NCBI GenBank assembly: GCA_019309545.1
Contig: JAFDGA010000002.1
Location: forward strand, 1 to 64,000
Direction of reading: 5' to 3'
Origin: Deltaproteobacteria bacterium
Lineage (GTDB): Bacteria > Desulfobacterota > Desulfobaccia > Desulfobaccales > Desulfobaccaceae
DNA: 64,000 nucleotides
This document shows, in pieces, positions 24,804 to 33,857 of the stretch; position 1 is the first letter of the stretch; every line of letters starts with the position of its first letter. The notes beneath the pieces were generated by a model, which saw only the letters and a list, made by a program, of their open reading frames with translations, was not told the DNA's origin and ran no database searches. The position numbers were made by a program, and so were the translations under genes.

Positions 24804-25827
24804 CCTCAGGCCATTTGGTTTTGAGATGGCGGGCGATAGCCCGGACCAACCCGGTCACCCGCTTTTCCCAGGTATGGCGTTGGTTGATCAATTCAACCCC
24901 GGCCTGGGAGATTCTGACCATCTCCTCGGGGGCGGCGATCAGGTAGTGTTCCATTTTTTCGATAAAATTATCAGGGTTTACCGCCACAAAATTTTCACCA
25001 TCCCTGAACCCCAGAGCCTCCAGATCCGGAGTCGGCTCGGCAAAGAGGAGAGTCCCGCAGGCCGGAATTTCAAAATATTTCATCAAGGTATATTGATAAA
25101 TCGAAGCACAGGTGAAGGAGGCCCGTAACCGGTTCAAGGCCCTGGAGAAAATTACCCCATCATGGCCACAGACCCGGAGCTTTTTGAAAAATTTTAATCG
25201 GCGCTGCGCCAGTAAATATTCCCGGACCTGGTTGCGAAAGGGATAGGTCCCCGGGGTATGGGAGCCTAAACAACCGATATCATATCGCCGCCAGCGGCCT
25301 TGCGGCCGGAAAATACGGGTGGGAACGGCCCAATAACATCCAACCATCGGCGTCTGGGCACCGTTCATAACCGGCCTGACCAAGCCATTGGCATTAGGAT
25401 AAGGATTAATTAATATTTCAGGTCGCAAGTAGTGAAAAAAGTCAATCTTCTGCTTAAATCTGGGCTCGGTCCGGATGAAATCATGGGGGTCGCCGACAAA
25501 AGCCGCCACCGGCGCTCCCAGCTCCTCCCAGCCGCTCAATTTGGCAGTAAAACTATGGCGGTAATTGACCCAAACCCAATCGATCTGCTGGCTCGGGCTC
25601 AGGCGGCCGACGATCTCCTTTAAATCATAACCATATTGGGAAAAGGGGAAAGCTTCGCTGATCCAGATAGTGGAGAATCGGCGGGCCAGTTCCACGTCCC
25701 GATAATAATTCTGATTGCGTTTTTCAGAAGTGACCATTAACAGCCAGGGCCGGCCCGGTTTGGCCGAAACCAATTCGGGGCCCTCTGGCTTGCGGTTGAG
25801 CCACTTCCGGGTAAAATCAAAACCCAT
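24784..25827 (-). CDS. CgeB-like glycosyltransferase
   Basis: A 347-residue protein with the CgeB/Glyco_trans_1_2 type C-terminal motif LMKYFEIPACGTLLFAEPTPDLEALGF followed by NFVAVNPDNFIEKMEHYL. The N-terminal half is divergent. CgeB-like enzymes are GT-B proteins of surface glycan loci. It is the first gene of the three-gene glycosyltransferase run and faces a TPR gene across a 254-base divergent region. Confidence 0.82.
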   Translation of the reverse strand: MGFDFTRKWLNRKPEGPELVSAKPGRPWLLMVTSEKRNQNYYRDVELARRFSTIWISEAFPFSQYGYDLKEIVGRLSPSQQIDWVWVNYRHSFTAKLSGWEELGAPVAAFVGDPHDFIRTEPRFKQKIDFFHYLRPEILINPYPNANGLVRPVMNGAQTPMVGCYWAVPTRIFRPQGRWRRYDIGCLGSHTPGTYPFRNQVREYLLAQRRLKFFKKLRVCGHDGVIFSRALNRLRASFTCASIYQYTLMKYFEIPACGTLLFAEPTPDLEALGFRDGENFVAVNPDNFIEKMEHYLIAAPEEMVRISQAGVELINQRHTWEKRVTGLVRAIARHLKTKWPEDVYQEN

Positions 25828-26081
25828 CCGACAAATTCCTCAAGTCTATTACAAGAGCTTGATATACGGTTATGTATCATTCTGAGCAGAACCAGGACCT
25901 AGTTTTGTTCTAAACGGGTGAATCCAGTATTGGCCTTCAGGATGACTCTTTAAATTAGTATTCAGCTAGATTTCTGTTGGATGAGTTGATTATAACAAAA
26001 TCTACTCTCTGAAAAGAAAAAATTAAGACAGCCGCAATCGTTTGTGATAATATGATGATTCAAATAAATATGGAGAGAACC

Positions 26082-26486
26082 ATGCAATTTACCCGCTACC
26101 TGCTACTGAGTCTGATCGGTCTATCCCTGATAAACCCTTCTCCGAGTTGGGGTGACAAAGTAAAGGAGGCCATGCAAAGCGCCGCCCGCAATTATTATCG
26201 CCATGCTATGATGTTGGGTACCGATGGCAAAGATGCCGAAGCAGTCCGAGCTTTGCAACAGGCAGTCGGTTGCGACGCTGATTTTTATGAGGCCTATAGC
26301 ATGATGGGCTCTTCGTTGGATCGTCTGGGCCGCTATGGGGAAGCCGAAGAGGCCCTGCGCCGGGCCATCCAGATCAATCCCAATTATGCCGAAGGGTATT
26401 ATTACCTGGGAATATTTTTAAAGAATCGGGGGCGGACTCAAGAGGCCGAGCAGGCCTTCCAAAAGGCCCGACAACTGCAGCGCTGA
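26082..26486 (+). CDS. Exported TPR protein
   Basis: About 134 residues: a signal peptide (FTRYLLLSLIGLSLINPSPSWG), then at least two tetratricopeptide repeats, FYEAYSMMGSSLDRLGRYGEAEEALRRAI and NYAEGYYYLGIFLKNRGRTQEAEQAFQKA. These form protein-protein interaction helices in the periplasm. The start is placed at ATG 26082 behind GGAGAG; an upstream ATG at 26052 lacks a ribosome site. It converges with the HATPase gene. Confidence 0.82.
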   Translation: MQFTRYLLLSLIGLSLINPSPSWGDKVKEAMQSAARNYYRHAMMLGTDGKDAEAVRALQQAVGCDADFYEAYSMMGSSLDRLGRYGEAEEALRRAIQINPNYAEGYYYLGIFLKNRGRTQEAEQAFQKARQLQR

Positions 26487-26511
26487 CAGCTAGCGTCAGT
26501 GCTTTTCGGGA

Positions 26512-26922
26512 TTAAAGGGGAAGATATACCACCAGCCGGTTTTTATTGTCTGCGGTTCGGTAATAGACAATTGATTCAGCTAATCTCCTGACCAAACAGA
26601 TGCCCAAACCGCCGATGGGCCGACTCTCTAAATCCAGATCTTCCGGGGGATAATAATTAAGGAGAAGGTCAAAAGGTCGAGCGTCATCTTCCATAATCAA
26701 CCGCAATCGGGGTCCTTGCTGCTCTACGGTTACATCAATCTGCCCCGACTGGCCGGGTTCATAACCGTGATTGACGATGTTGATAAACAGTTCTTCCCCG
26801 ATCAATTCGAGATGGGCCAGGGAGCGCTCCGAAAGCCCCCATTCCAAGGCCTGGGCTTGCAGAGCCTCATTAAGCAGTGCCAGGTTTTCGGGCCGATTGC
26901 TAAGGCTCAGATTGACACCCAT
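26512..26922 (-). CDS. Anti-sigma/serine kinase type HATPase (RsbW-like)
   Basis: A 136-residue GHKL ATPase domain with N box EELFINIVNHGY, the acidic MEDDARPFDLL and the G box GGLGICLVRRLAESIVY. It matches RsbW/SpoIIAB-type kinases that phosphorylate a STAS antagonist or bind a sigma factor. It overlaps the STAS gene by one base (ATGA-type). Together with the STAS protein and the SpoIIE phosphatase it completes a partner-switching module; the final target is not encoded nearby. Confidence 0.9.
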   Translation of the reverse strand: MGVNLSLSNRPENLALLNEALQAQALEWGLSERSLAHLELIGEELFINIVNHGYEPGQSGQIDVTVEQQGPRLRLIMEDDARPFDLLLNYYPPEDLDLESRPIGGLGICLVRRLAESIVYYRTADNKNRLVVYLPL

Positions 26923-27245
26923 TAGAGTTCCAAGGCCTCCTCTTGAGAATTATAGATCTGAAATATCTGGGTAAATCCCGCAATATCGAACACTTCTCGC
27001 ACGGTCTCATTAAGCCCACACAGACGTAACAGCCCTTGATGGCGGTTTACCGCTTTGGCCAGGGACAGCAGCACCCTTAATCCCGCGCTACTGATATAAT
27101 GGACCCCGGACATATTTACCAGAATCCGGGGTTGATCTTGAACCGTCTGAAATTTTTCCTCCACCGCCTTGGCGGTCATGGAGTCAAACCGACCGTTCAG
27201 GGACACAATGACAAAATTCTTTTCCTCGTTTACCTTAATTTTCAC
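26922..27245 (-). CDS. STAS-domain anti-sigma factor antagonist
   Basis: A 107-residue single STAS domain with VSLNGRFDSMTA and the phosphorylation-site segment MSGVHYISSAGLRVLLSLAKA, in which the Ser before SAGLR is the expected kinase target. It would be phosphorylated by the adjacent HATPase and dephosphorylated by the SpoIIE-type phosphatase. Its start overlaps the phosphatase stop by 11 bases. Confidence 0.93.
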   Translation of the reverse strand: MKIKVNEEKNFVIVSLNGRFDSMTAKAVEEKFQTVQDQPRILVNMSGVHYISSAGLRVLLSLAKAVNRHQGLLRLCGLNETVREVFDIAGFTQIFQIYNSQEEALEL

Positions 27246-28968
27246 TTTTTCCCTCCATTTTCAGGATCATCAGGGTCATATCATCGGCTTGGGCCACCCG
27301 GATGGAAAACCCCTTAACCTGGTTCAGGGTTTCTTCCACCAAAGTTTGGGGAAGCTCTTGCTGCCTGGTTTTTAACGTCTCTTCCAATCGGATTAGCCCA
27401 AAATCCTCGCCCCCCTGGTTCTGGGCTTCGGTAATGCCGTCAGTATAAAGCACCAGCAGGTCGCCAGGGTTGAGAGTCACCTGCCTCTGTTCGTAACCGG
27501 TGGTGGGATCGATTCCCAAGGCCATTCCGGTTCGAGCCAGTCTTTCGACCGAACCTTCGGCCCTCAGCACCAGGGCCGGAAGATGACCGCCATTGGCGTA
27601 ATCCAGGGTTCCGGTGCGGGTATCCAGAACCCCGAAAAACAGGGTTACGAACATACAGGTGGGATTTTCTTCGGAGAGTTGTTGATTGACCCGGGCCAAC
27701 ATGGTGGCGGGCCGCCAATCTTGGCAGGAGATGCCGCGAATCAGGCTGTGCACCGAGGACATAAACAGTGCCGCCGGCATCCCCTTGTCAGAGACATCAG
27801 CTATCACCAGAGCCCACTGGTGGGGGTCGATTTGGAAAAAATCATAAAAATCACCGCTCACCATCTTAGCCGGAATATTGTGGGCGTACAGACAGAAGGT
27901 CTCCCCCTGCGGAAATCGAGTCGGCAAGATGCTTTCTTGAATCTGTCGGGTAAACTCCAGTTCTTTGTTGATTACTTCTTGTTTCAGTCTTTGGGCCTGC
28001 AGGGCCTTTTTGGCGATCACCACCGCACCCAGGATAAACAGAAAGACAATGGAACCACTAATAATGGTCAGACGCAGGAAAATGGGCGCCACCATATCTT
28101 CGGCTTCTTCCAAGGGCATTGATACCAATACTGACCAGTGTTTGTGGTCTATTATCACCGGGGTATAGGCCACCAGATAATCGACTCGCCGCTGGTTACA
28201 GACCTTGGTATATTCGCCCCGGCCTTCCTCGCCGCGCAGGATATGGTCTCTTTCCAGGCGACAGAGTTCTTCCGAGTGTTCACAGTCTTGGGATAATTTA
28301 CCCAGCAGATTAAGCTGGGGATGTCCCAGCAGACGCCCTTGCCCATCCAGCATCCAGGCATAGCCCTGATTTCCCATGCGCACCGGCTTGATGTAAGCTT
28401 CATTGATATAACTTAGCCGAACATCGGTGCCCAAAACTCCCAGGAATCGGCCGTGGTCGCCTAGGATGGGGACCGCGATGATCAGAGCTTGAAAACGATC
28501 TTTAACATCGCCATAGCGTTGGCCGCCAGCGGTGAGATAATCTGAAATGGTCGGTTTGTGGGTGCGGCGAATTTCCTGAAAATAGGGGCGAAAGGAAAAA
28601 TCCTTGCCGATCACCCCTTCCAGGGCGGTGGCCGGATTCATATAGGTGCAGATACCGTTGGCGTCCAGGCGAAAAATGGTTACCCGACTTATCCCCATAC
28701 TTTCCCGCACCATGCTGACTATGTGGTTGCTGACCGGAGTCATCTGTTGTACCGGTTTCAGACGGGCCAGCAGAGTCAACTGTCCTTTCAAAGTGTCAAA
28801 AAAATACTGAATGTTCTTGGCGGTCTGCCGGGCCAGGATCATTTCTTGATCCTGAACCACGATTTTTATCTCCTGAAGGGCATGACGGTAAACATTGTAG
28901 GCTCCCAACAGGACTAAAGCCATAGCTAGCAGCAGTATCAGCAATACTGTGATTACTGTTTTACGCAT
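27235..28968 (-). CDS. Cache-sensor SpoIIE-type PP2C phosphatase
   Basis: A 577-residue membrane protein. TM1 is at about residues 6-27, a periplasmic double-Cache-like sensor domain at about 40-290 (GDVKDRFQALIIAVPILGDHGRFLGVLGTDVRLSYI), TM2 near 300-322 (IISGSIVFLFILGAVVIA), a short linker, and a cytoplasmic PP2C/SpoIIE domain (ALVIADVSDKGMPAALFMSSV, YANGGHLPALVL, LVLYTDGITEAQN). It probably senses a small external ligand and dephosphorylates the STAS protein encoded next, releasing the switch. Confidence 0.93.
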   Translation of the reverse strand: MRKTVITVLLILLLAMALVLLGAYNVYRHALQEIKIVVQDQEMILARQTAKNIQYFFDTLKGQLTLLARLKPVQQMTPVSNHIVSMVRESMGISRVTIFRLDANGICTYMNPATALEGVIGKDFSFRPYFQEIRRTHKPTISDYLTAGGQRYGDVKDRFQALIIAVPILGDHGRFLGVLGTDVRLSYINEAYIKPVRMGNQGYAWMLDGQGRLLGHPQLNLLGKLSQDCEHSEELCRLERDHILRGEEGRGEYTKVCNQRRVDYLVAYTPVIIDHKHWSVLVSMPLEEAEDMVAPIFLRLTIISGSIVFLFILGAVVIAKKALQAQRLKQEVINKELEFTRQIQESILPTRFPQGETFCLYAHNIPAKMVSGDFYDFFQIDPHQWALVIADVSDKGMPAALFMSSVHSLIRGISCQDWRPATMLARVNQQLSEENPTCMFVTLFFGVLDTRTGTLDYANGGHLPALVLRAEGSVERLARTGMALGIDPTTGYEQRQVTLNPGDLLVLYTDGITEAQNQGGEDFGLIRLEETLKTRQQELPQTLVEETLNQVKGFSIRVAQADDMTLMILKMEGKSEN

Positions 28969-29483
28969 CGCTTGGTTACATCACCAAAGGCAATTCCGGG
29001 ATTACCGGGAGAAGGCTGTTGAACAGCGACATCAGCAAGGCCATTTAACCATATCCAGGATGAAAAAGCAAGCTTGCCAGGTTAGTTTAAACAGGTTTCC
29101 CAACGGGTCTGATTAGCTTCTCTCCTTGAACCCGATACTAGCCTTTTCCTGCAAAATGATCATCTAAAAAGATGTTAAACAAGCACAGGCCAGACTTTAA
29201 ACAATAAAATTCAATAATCCGACCAGGTTTATGCACTAAAGTGATCATAAGGTAACCTTAATTAGTAAGGAAAGTTAGTTAAATATGTTACCTGAAGGTC
29301 CAGCCCCAGCCCTGCCGATATATAAAAGCTGATATCCTTATCGGCTTTAACGACTCAATTGTTAAGACCAAAAAAGAGTCAAGCGTCAGTATTATTCCTT
29401 TGCCTTGCAGTCTTGACACCTTTTTAGATTTCGCATAAAAGCAAGGCATAACCCCAGCCCCTTCGGGAGGAAGGATAGTTTCG
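28969..29483. other. 515-base divergent intergenic region
   Basis: No supportable reading frame. It contains AT-rich sequence with no strong hairpin, a good promoter for the downstream transglycosylase (29413-29441, listed separately) and, near 29470, a strong ribosome site. The start of the phosphatase operon on the other strand is not clear to me. Confidence 0.5.
29413..29441 (+). promoter_or_regulatory. Promoter of the lytic transglycosylase gene
   Basis: TTGACA (29413-29418) and TAAAAG (29436-29441) are 17 bases apart, about 40 bases before the ATG, with GGGAGGAAGGA as ribosome site. Confidence 0.6.
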
Positions 29484-30422
29484 ATGTTTTTTATAATCCT
29501 GCTTTTTTTGGCTGTCTGCTTGTGGCCTTATGGGTCGGTCGCCACCCACCCAAAGTCAAGCCCCTGGCCCTCAGCCCAGCCTACCGTGCGGATGCCTTAC
29601 TATGAGCTTCCCAAGCGGTTGACCCTGTGTGGCGAGGTGGTGCCGGTGCATGATCGAGCGGTCTGGGAGGCCATGGACAAAGAATTTATTATCGTGGTCT
29701 GGAACCGCATTCAGACCACTCTGTGGCTCAAACGGGCTACCCGCTATTTCCCCGATATTGAAAAAAAATTACGGCAGGCACGTCTCCCGGATGACTTGAA
29801 GTATGTCGCCCTGGTAGAGAGTGACTTGCGTCCGGAAGCCCGCTCTCCCCGCGATGCCTGGGGCCCCTGGCAGATTATCAAAGCCACCGCCAACCGCTTC
29901 GACCTCAAGACCGAGAAACATCTTGATGAGCGCCTGGATTTCGACGCCGCTACCGAGGCGGCGTTGCAGTACCTGAAGTTTTTACACCGAAAGTTTGGCA
30001 ACTGGGCCTTGGCGCTTGCGGCTTATAATTGCGGCGAGGGCCGCTTGCAGAAGGAAATCGCTGAACAGGGCGTCCGGGATTACTATCGCCTCAGCCTGCC
30101 GGAGGAAACCGAGCGTTATGTCCTGAGGATTATCGCCGCCAAGATCGTGCTGGGTCAACCGGCCCATTATGGTTATGAGATTCCGGCCGATCAACTTTAC
30201 CCTCCCCTGGAGTATGACCAGGTAAAATTTATTCTGCACCGCCAGGTTCATTTGCGTCAGGTAGCCCAGGCCTGTGGCACTTATTTCAAGGCCATTAAAG
30301 GCTTGAATCCCCAGATCCAGGGTTATGTCCTGGTTCCCGGCTTTTATCGCCTTAAAGTGCCCCGGGGGTCGGCTCCTGATTTTTATGAATCGTTAATTAG
30401 GGAACACCTTACTATTCCCTGA
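29484..30422 (+). CDS. Lytic murein transglycosylase (SLT/GH23 domain)
   Basis: A 312-residue exported protein with an N-terminal hydrophobic signal. The SLT domain carries the catalytic Glu in ALVESDLRPEARS, then DAWGPWQIIKATANRF, ALQYLKFLHRKFGNWALALAAYNCGEG. This is the MltD/Slt family 1 order of motifs. It cleaves peptidoglycan glycan strands to form anhydro-muropeptides. The C-terminal region (YFKAIKGLNPQIQGYVLVPGFYRLKVP) resembles the part preceding LysM modules, but no full LysM repeat is present. Confidence 0.92.
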   Translation: MFFIILLFLAVCLWPYGSVATHPKSSPWPSAQPTVRMPYYELPKRLTLCGEVVPVHDRAVWEAMDKEFIIVVWNRIQTTLWLKRATRYFPDIEKKLRQARLPDDLKYVALVESDLRPEARSPRDAWGPWQIIKATANRFDLKTEKHLDERLDFDAATEAALQYLKFLHRKFGNWALALAAYNCGEGRLQKEIAEQGVRDYYRLSLPEETERYVLRIIAAKIVLGQPAHYGYEIPADQLYPPLEYDQVKFILHRQVHLRQVAQACGTYFKAIKGLNPQIQGYVLVPGFYRLKVPRGSAPDFYESLIREHLTIP

Positions 30423-30433
30423 AGGAGGTTATT

Positions 30434-31777
30434 TTGTCCGGCTCACCCCAAGTTGCGAGATCCCCGGAAAAAGTTGATGTGCTGCTCCTGGGGGGCCTGG
30501 TCCTGACCCTGAATGATAATCGAGAGGAGTTTAACCCGGGAGCCCTCGCGGTCAGGGGCAATCATATTTTAGCAGTGGGTTCCCGGACCGAGATCGAAGC
30601 CCGCTATGAGGCCCCCGAGGTTCTTGATTATCCCCATGATTTGATCCTTCCTGGGCTTATCAATGCCCATACCCATGCTGCCATGACCTGCTTCCGGGGG
30701 CTGGCTGATGACTTGCCCCTGGCGGAATGGCTGCAAGATTACATTTTCCCGGCGGAACGCCATATCAACCGGGATCTGGTCTATTGGGGCAGCAAACTGG
30801 CGGCGGCGGAAATGTTGCTCTCCGGCACTACCACCTTCTGCGACATGTACCTGTTTGCTGATGCCGTGGCTCAGGCCGCTAAACAGGCGGGTATCCGGGC
30901 GGTGATCGGTGAGGTGCTTTATGATTTTCCCTCTACCAATTACGGACCGCCCGAGCAGGGGCTGCAGTTCAGCGAGGATTTATGCCGCCACTGGCAAGCT
31001 GACCCCCTTATCCAGGTGGCTATTCAGCCCCATGCCATTTATACCTGTTCTCCGGAACTTTTAATCCGCTGTGGCGAGCTGGCGGCCCGGCACGAGGTCC
31101 GGCTCATCATCCATCTGGCTGAAACCTGGCAGGAGGTCAAGGATTGTCAGACCCGTTATGGAGCGACTCCGGTGGCTCATCTGCATCGACTAGGGTTGCT
31201 CACTCCCCGCCTGGTGGCCGACCATGCTGTGGCCTTAACCGACACCGATGTGGAGCTGCTCGCCCAGCACGGGGCCGCGGTGGTGCATTGCCCGGAAAGC
31301 AATATGAAGCTGGCTTCGGGCATTGCACCAGTGGTGCAATTGCTGGCTCAGAGAGTCAAGGTGGCCCTGGGCACGGATGGCTGCGCTTCCAATAATAACC
31401 TGGACCTGCTGCAGGAAATGGACACCACTGCCAAAATCCACAAAGTCCATCACCAGGATCCAACCGTCATTCCGGCAACCGTAGTTGTTGATCTGGCCAC
31501 CCGAGGGGGCGCCCGGGTGCTAAACCTGGATCAGGAGGTCGGTTCCCTGGAGCCGAACAAAAAGGCCGATGTGATCGTCATTGACTGTCAGCAACCTCAT
31601 ATGATACCAATGTATAATCCTTATTCACACTTGGTTTACGTGGCCTCCGGAGCCGATGTGCGCACTGTCCTGGTCAACGGCCGGGTGGTGGTGAAGGATC
31701 GCCGGGTGCTGACCTTTGATGTGGGGGAGGCCATGGCCCGGGTGCGAGAAATCGGCCGTCGCATCAAGGCCCCCTGA
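30434..31777 (+). CDS. Amidohydrolase, MTA/SAH deaminase-type
   Basis: A 447-residue TIM-barrel amidohydrolase. Metal ligands are in NAHTHAAMTCFRGLADDLPL, IHLAETWQE, VADHAVAL and LGTDGCASNNNLDLLQEM. The sequence matches MtaD-type 5'-methylthioadenosine/S-adenosylhomocysteine deaminases; the same group includes aminofutalosine deaminase of the futalosine menaquinone pathway, so a role beside the UbiD/UbiX/UbiA genes is possible. It begins with TTG at 30434 behind AAGGAGG, since no ATG or GTG fits. It follows the transglycosylase by 11 bases. Confidence 0.9.
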   Translation: MSGSPQVARSPEKVDVLLLGGLVLTLNDNREEFNPGALAVRGNHILAVGSRTEIEARYEAPEVLDYPHDLILPGLINAHTHAAMTCFRGLADDLPLAEWLQDYIFPAERHINRDLVYWGSKLAAAEMLLSGTTTFCDMYLFADAVAQAAKQAGIRAVIGEVLYDFPSTNYGPPEQGLQFSEDLCRHWQADPLIQVAIQPHAIYTCSPELLIRCGELAARHEVRLIIHLAETWQEVKDCQTRYGATPVAHLHRLGLLTPRLVADHAVALTDTDVELLAQHGAAVVHCPESNMKLASGIAPVVQLLAQRVKVALGTDGCASNNNLDLLQEMDTTAKIHKVHHQDPTVIPATVVVDLATRGGARVLNLDQEVGSLEPNKKADVIVIDCQQPHMIPMYNPYSHLVYVASGADVRTVLVNGRVVVKDRRVLTFDVGEAMARVREIGRRIKAP

Positions 31778-31837
31778 ACTGGGGAACAGTGACGGTGCTG
31801 CTAAAGGAATGCAGCACCAAAATGGCTAATTAATCTT

Positions 31838-31872
31838 ATTACGCCGAGCACTTAAAAGTTTAATTTGAGGGA
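31838..31872 (+). repeat. Dispersed repeat copy C (tail only)
   Basis: ATTACGCCGAGCACTTAAAA followed by GTTTAATTTGAGGGA matches the tail of copies A, B and D with few changes, 60 bases after the deaminase stop. The palindrome half is absent or degraded. Confidence 0.75.
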
Positions 31873-31921
31873 AGCGCGGTTTTTTCTGAGCTGAGTAATA
31901 TTTCAGATTACAGGTGACCCA

Positions 31922-33202
31922 GTGGTTAAACTCAAATATTTTAAATGGCTCATCATGGCAGTGGCCAGTTGGGCCCTAGTAGCTTGCTCGGCGCCCCCTA
32001 CCGACTCGGGCTGGGAGGAGCGTCTGGATCATATTCTTAGGCAAACCTGGGAAGGCTACCGGGTAAATTTTATCTCGCCGGGCGGCCGGGTGATCAGGCC
32101 GGAAAACCAGCAGGATAGTATCTCGGAAGGCCAGGCCTATGCCATGTTGCGGGCCGTTTGGAGCCAGGATCAGGCCACCTTTGATCGTTGTTATGCCTGG
32201 ACCGAAGCCCATCTTTCCCGCCTCAGGGCCAAGGGCGACCACCTCCTGGCCTGGCGCTGGGGACAGACCAGCAATGGTCAATGGCAGGTTTTAGACTGGA
32301 ACAGCGCCAGCGATGCCGACCTGGATTACGCCCTGGCCTTGATCCTGGCCCACCGGCAATGGGGCCGGCCGTCGCCACCGCTGCCCGGGTATCTGGCTCA
32401 GGCCCGCCTGATCCTGGATGACATCCTGGCCCAGGAGACCGCTACCGACGCTTCCAGCCGCCGCTGGCTGACTCCGGGGTGCTGGATAGCACCTAAGTTG
32501 CCGCTGCTGCTCAATCCTTCTTATTTCTCCCCAGCGGCCTATCGTCTGTTTTATGGGGTGAGCCAGGACCGCCGCTGGTTAGAACTGATTGATTCAACCT
32601 ATTATGCCCTGGGAAAAATAAGCCGCCAGCTAGGATCGATGCGGGGGGCAGGGCTATTTCCGGACTGGTGTGTCCTGGCCACTCCGGATAGATTTGACCC
32701 CTCGGCCGCGCATAGCTCCAATTTTGGCTGGGAAGCGGTGCGCATTCCCTGGCGCCTTGCTCTGGATCAGCTATGGTTTCAAGAACCGCGGGCCTTAAAA
32801 TGCCTGCAAGAGTCCTTGCTGCCCTTTTTCTCCCGACAATGGCGTGAGAGGCAGAAACTGGCCGCGGTTTATACCTATCCGGGCCAACCGGCGGTGGATT
32901 ATGAAAGTCCGGTGATCTATGCCGGGCTGGCGGCCGCGGCGCTGGCCGGAAAAGAGCCAGCTCTGGCCCGGCAATGGACCGAAAAGATTGTCGCCACCTA
33001 TCAGGAAGGCAGCCAGGGAGGATATTTCAACCGGCCCGATGACTATTATGGCAACAACTGGGCCTGGCTGGGGCTGGCCACCTATCGGGGCTGGGTCAAA
33101 CCTTTCAATACCTGGCGGTCCAGTAACCGGGCCAGTTCGCCCTCGGCCGGAACAAACCCAAAAACTGCCTGCCAGACGGACGGACTCTCCATGCACAAAT
33201 AA
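31922..33202 (+). CDS. Glycoside hydrolase family 8 lipoprotein
   Basis: A 426-residue GH8 (BcsZ/endoglucanase-like) enzyme. A lipoprotein signal peptide ends at LVAC (Cys22). The likely catalytic Glu is in ISEGQAYAMLRAV and the Asp in DWNSASDADLDYALAL; WIAPKLPLLLNPSYFSPAAYRLF and HSSNFGWEAVRIPWRLALDQ are further family blocks. GH8 lipoproteins usually trim beta-1,4-glucan-type exopolysaccharides. The GTG start at 31922 is the only fit. The last about 40 residues lie antisense to the end of a spore photoproduct lyase gene and look non-conserved. Confidence 0.9.
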   Translation: MVKLKYFKWLIMAVASWALVACSAPPTDSGWEERLDHILRQTWEGYRVNFISPGGRVIRPENQQDSISEGQAYAMLRAVWSQDQATFDRCYAWTEAHLSRLRAKGDHLLAWRWGQTSNGQWQVLDWNSASDADLDYALALILAHRQWGRPSPPLPGYLAQARLILDDILAQETATDASSRRWLTPGCWIAPKLPLLLNPSYFSPAAYRLFYGVSQDRRWLELIDSTYYALGKISRQLGSMRGAGLFPDWCVLATPDRFDPSAAHSSNFGWEAVRIPWRLALDQLWFQEPRALKCLQESLLPFFSRQWRERQKLAAVYTYPGQPAVDYESPVIYAGLAAAALAGKEPALARQWTEKIVATYQEGSQGGYFNRPDDYYGNNWAWLGLATYRGWVKPFNTWRSSNRASSPSAGTNPKTACQTDGLSMHK

Positions 33203-33843
33203 ACCAGGACCTGGGGGGCCCGCCGGGTGATCCACTCTCGCAGGCGAGAATACATCTCAATCCGCAGGGTCTTGAAGTAGCGCAGCTTACCGTCCAGGGC
33301 GGTAATGATCTCTTCCTCGGCGATACGGCTGGCGGGCGAAAAACGGGATCAACCGGTGATTAAGGCCCATAAGGTCATCCAGGGCCAGACTGTCGGCGAA
33401 TTCTCCGGTTTCCAGCCGCCAAACTCGCTCTGGGTCGGACGCCCGCCGGTCCTGTAATTCAGTCATGAGATCGGCAATATTGGTAAAAATGGTGATGGCC
33501 GGGTAATTAAGATAACCCTGAAGAATGCAGTAACTACAGTCCATGGGGCAACCAGTGACTACCTGCAGCACCTGATAACCACAGCACAGACAGCCTTTGG
33601 TCCCTGGGCAGGGCCGCCCAAACGCCCCCTTCTGGTGGGCCAGAAGCAAGGTGCGCTTGGCTCGGGCAAAATCAGCCGGGCTTCAGGGGGGCCCTGGCCA
33701 CGCAACTCCCGGGCTTGGGGAATAATCTCTACCGGCAGGTGGGACAGCCGGGAGCGTACCCGGTGAGTAACATCATCCCCCTGGGCCGCCTCTTCAATCA
33801 GCAGCCGGTGAAACCGCCAGGGAAGTCGGGGTATGGTCGTCAA
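33082..33843 (-). pseudogene. Spore photoproduct lyase-like radical SAM gene with two frameshifts
   Basis: Three adjacent minus-strand segments form one protein. 33843 to about 33668 carries LLIEEAAQGDDVTHRVRSRL. About 33667 to 33340 carries FGRPCPGTKG and VTGCPMDCSYCILQGYLN, the radical SAM CxxxCxxC site. About 33330 to the TAG at 33082-33084 carries LRYFKTLRIEMYSRLREW and MESPSVWQAVFGF. The two frame changes compensate: one G seems missing near 33667 and one T extra in a T run near 33340. Family motifs are intact throughout, so this is either a recent pseudogene or two sequence errors in a functional gene. SPL enzymes repair UV thymine dimers in spore formers; related proteins occur in non-spore-formers. 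Confidence 0.75.
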
Positions 33844-33857
33844 ATCATTAAACAGGA

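Noticed and set aside
22537-25827. The three glycosyltransferases as a complete capsule or O-antigen locus
   Set aside because: No flippase, polymerase, ligase or nucleotide-sugar genes are present; only a short glycosyltransferase operon can be claimed.
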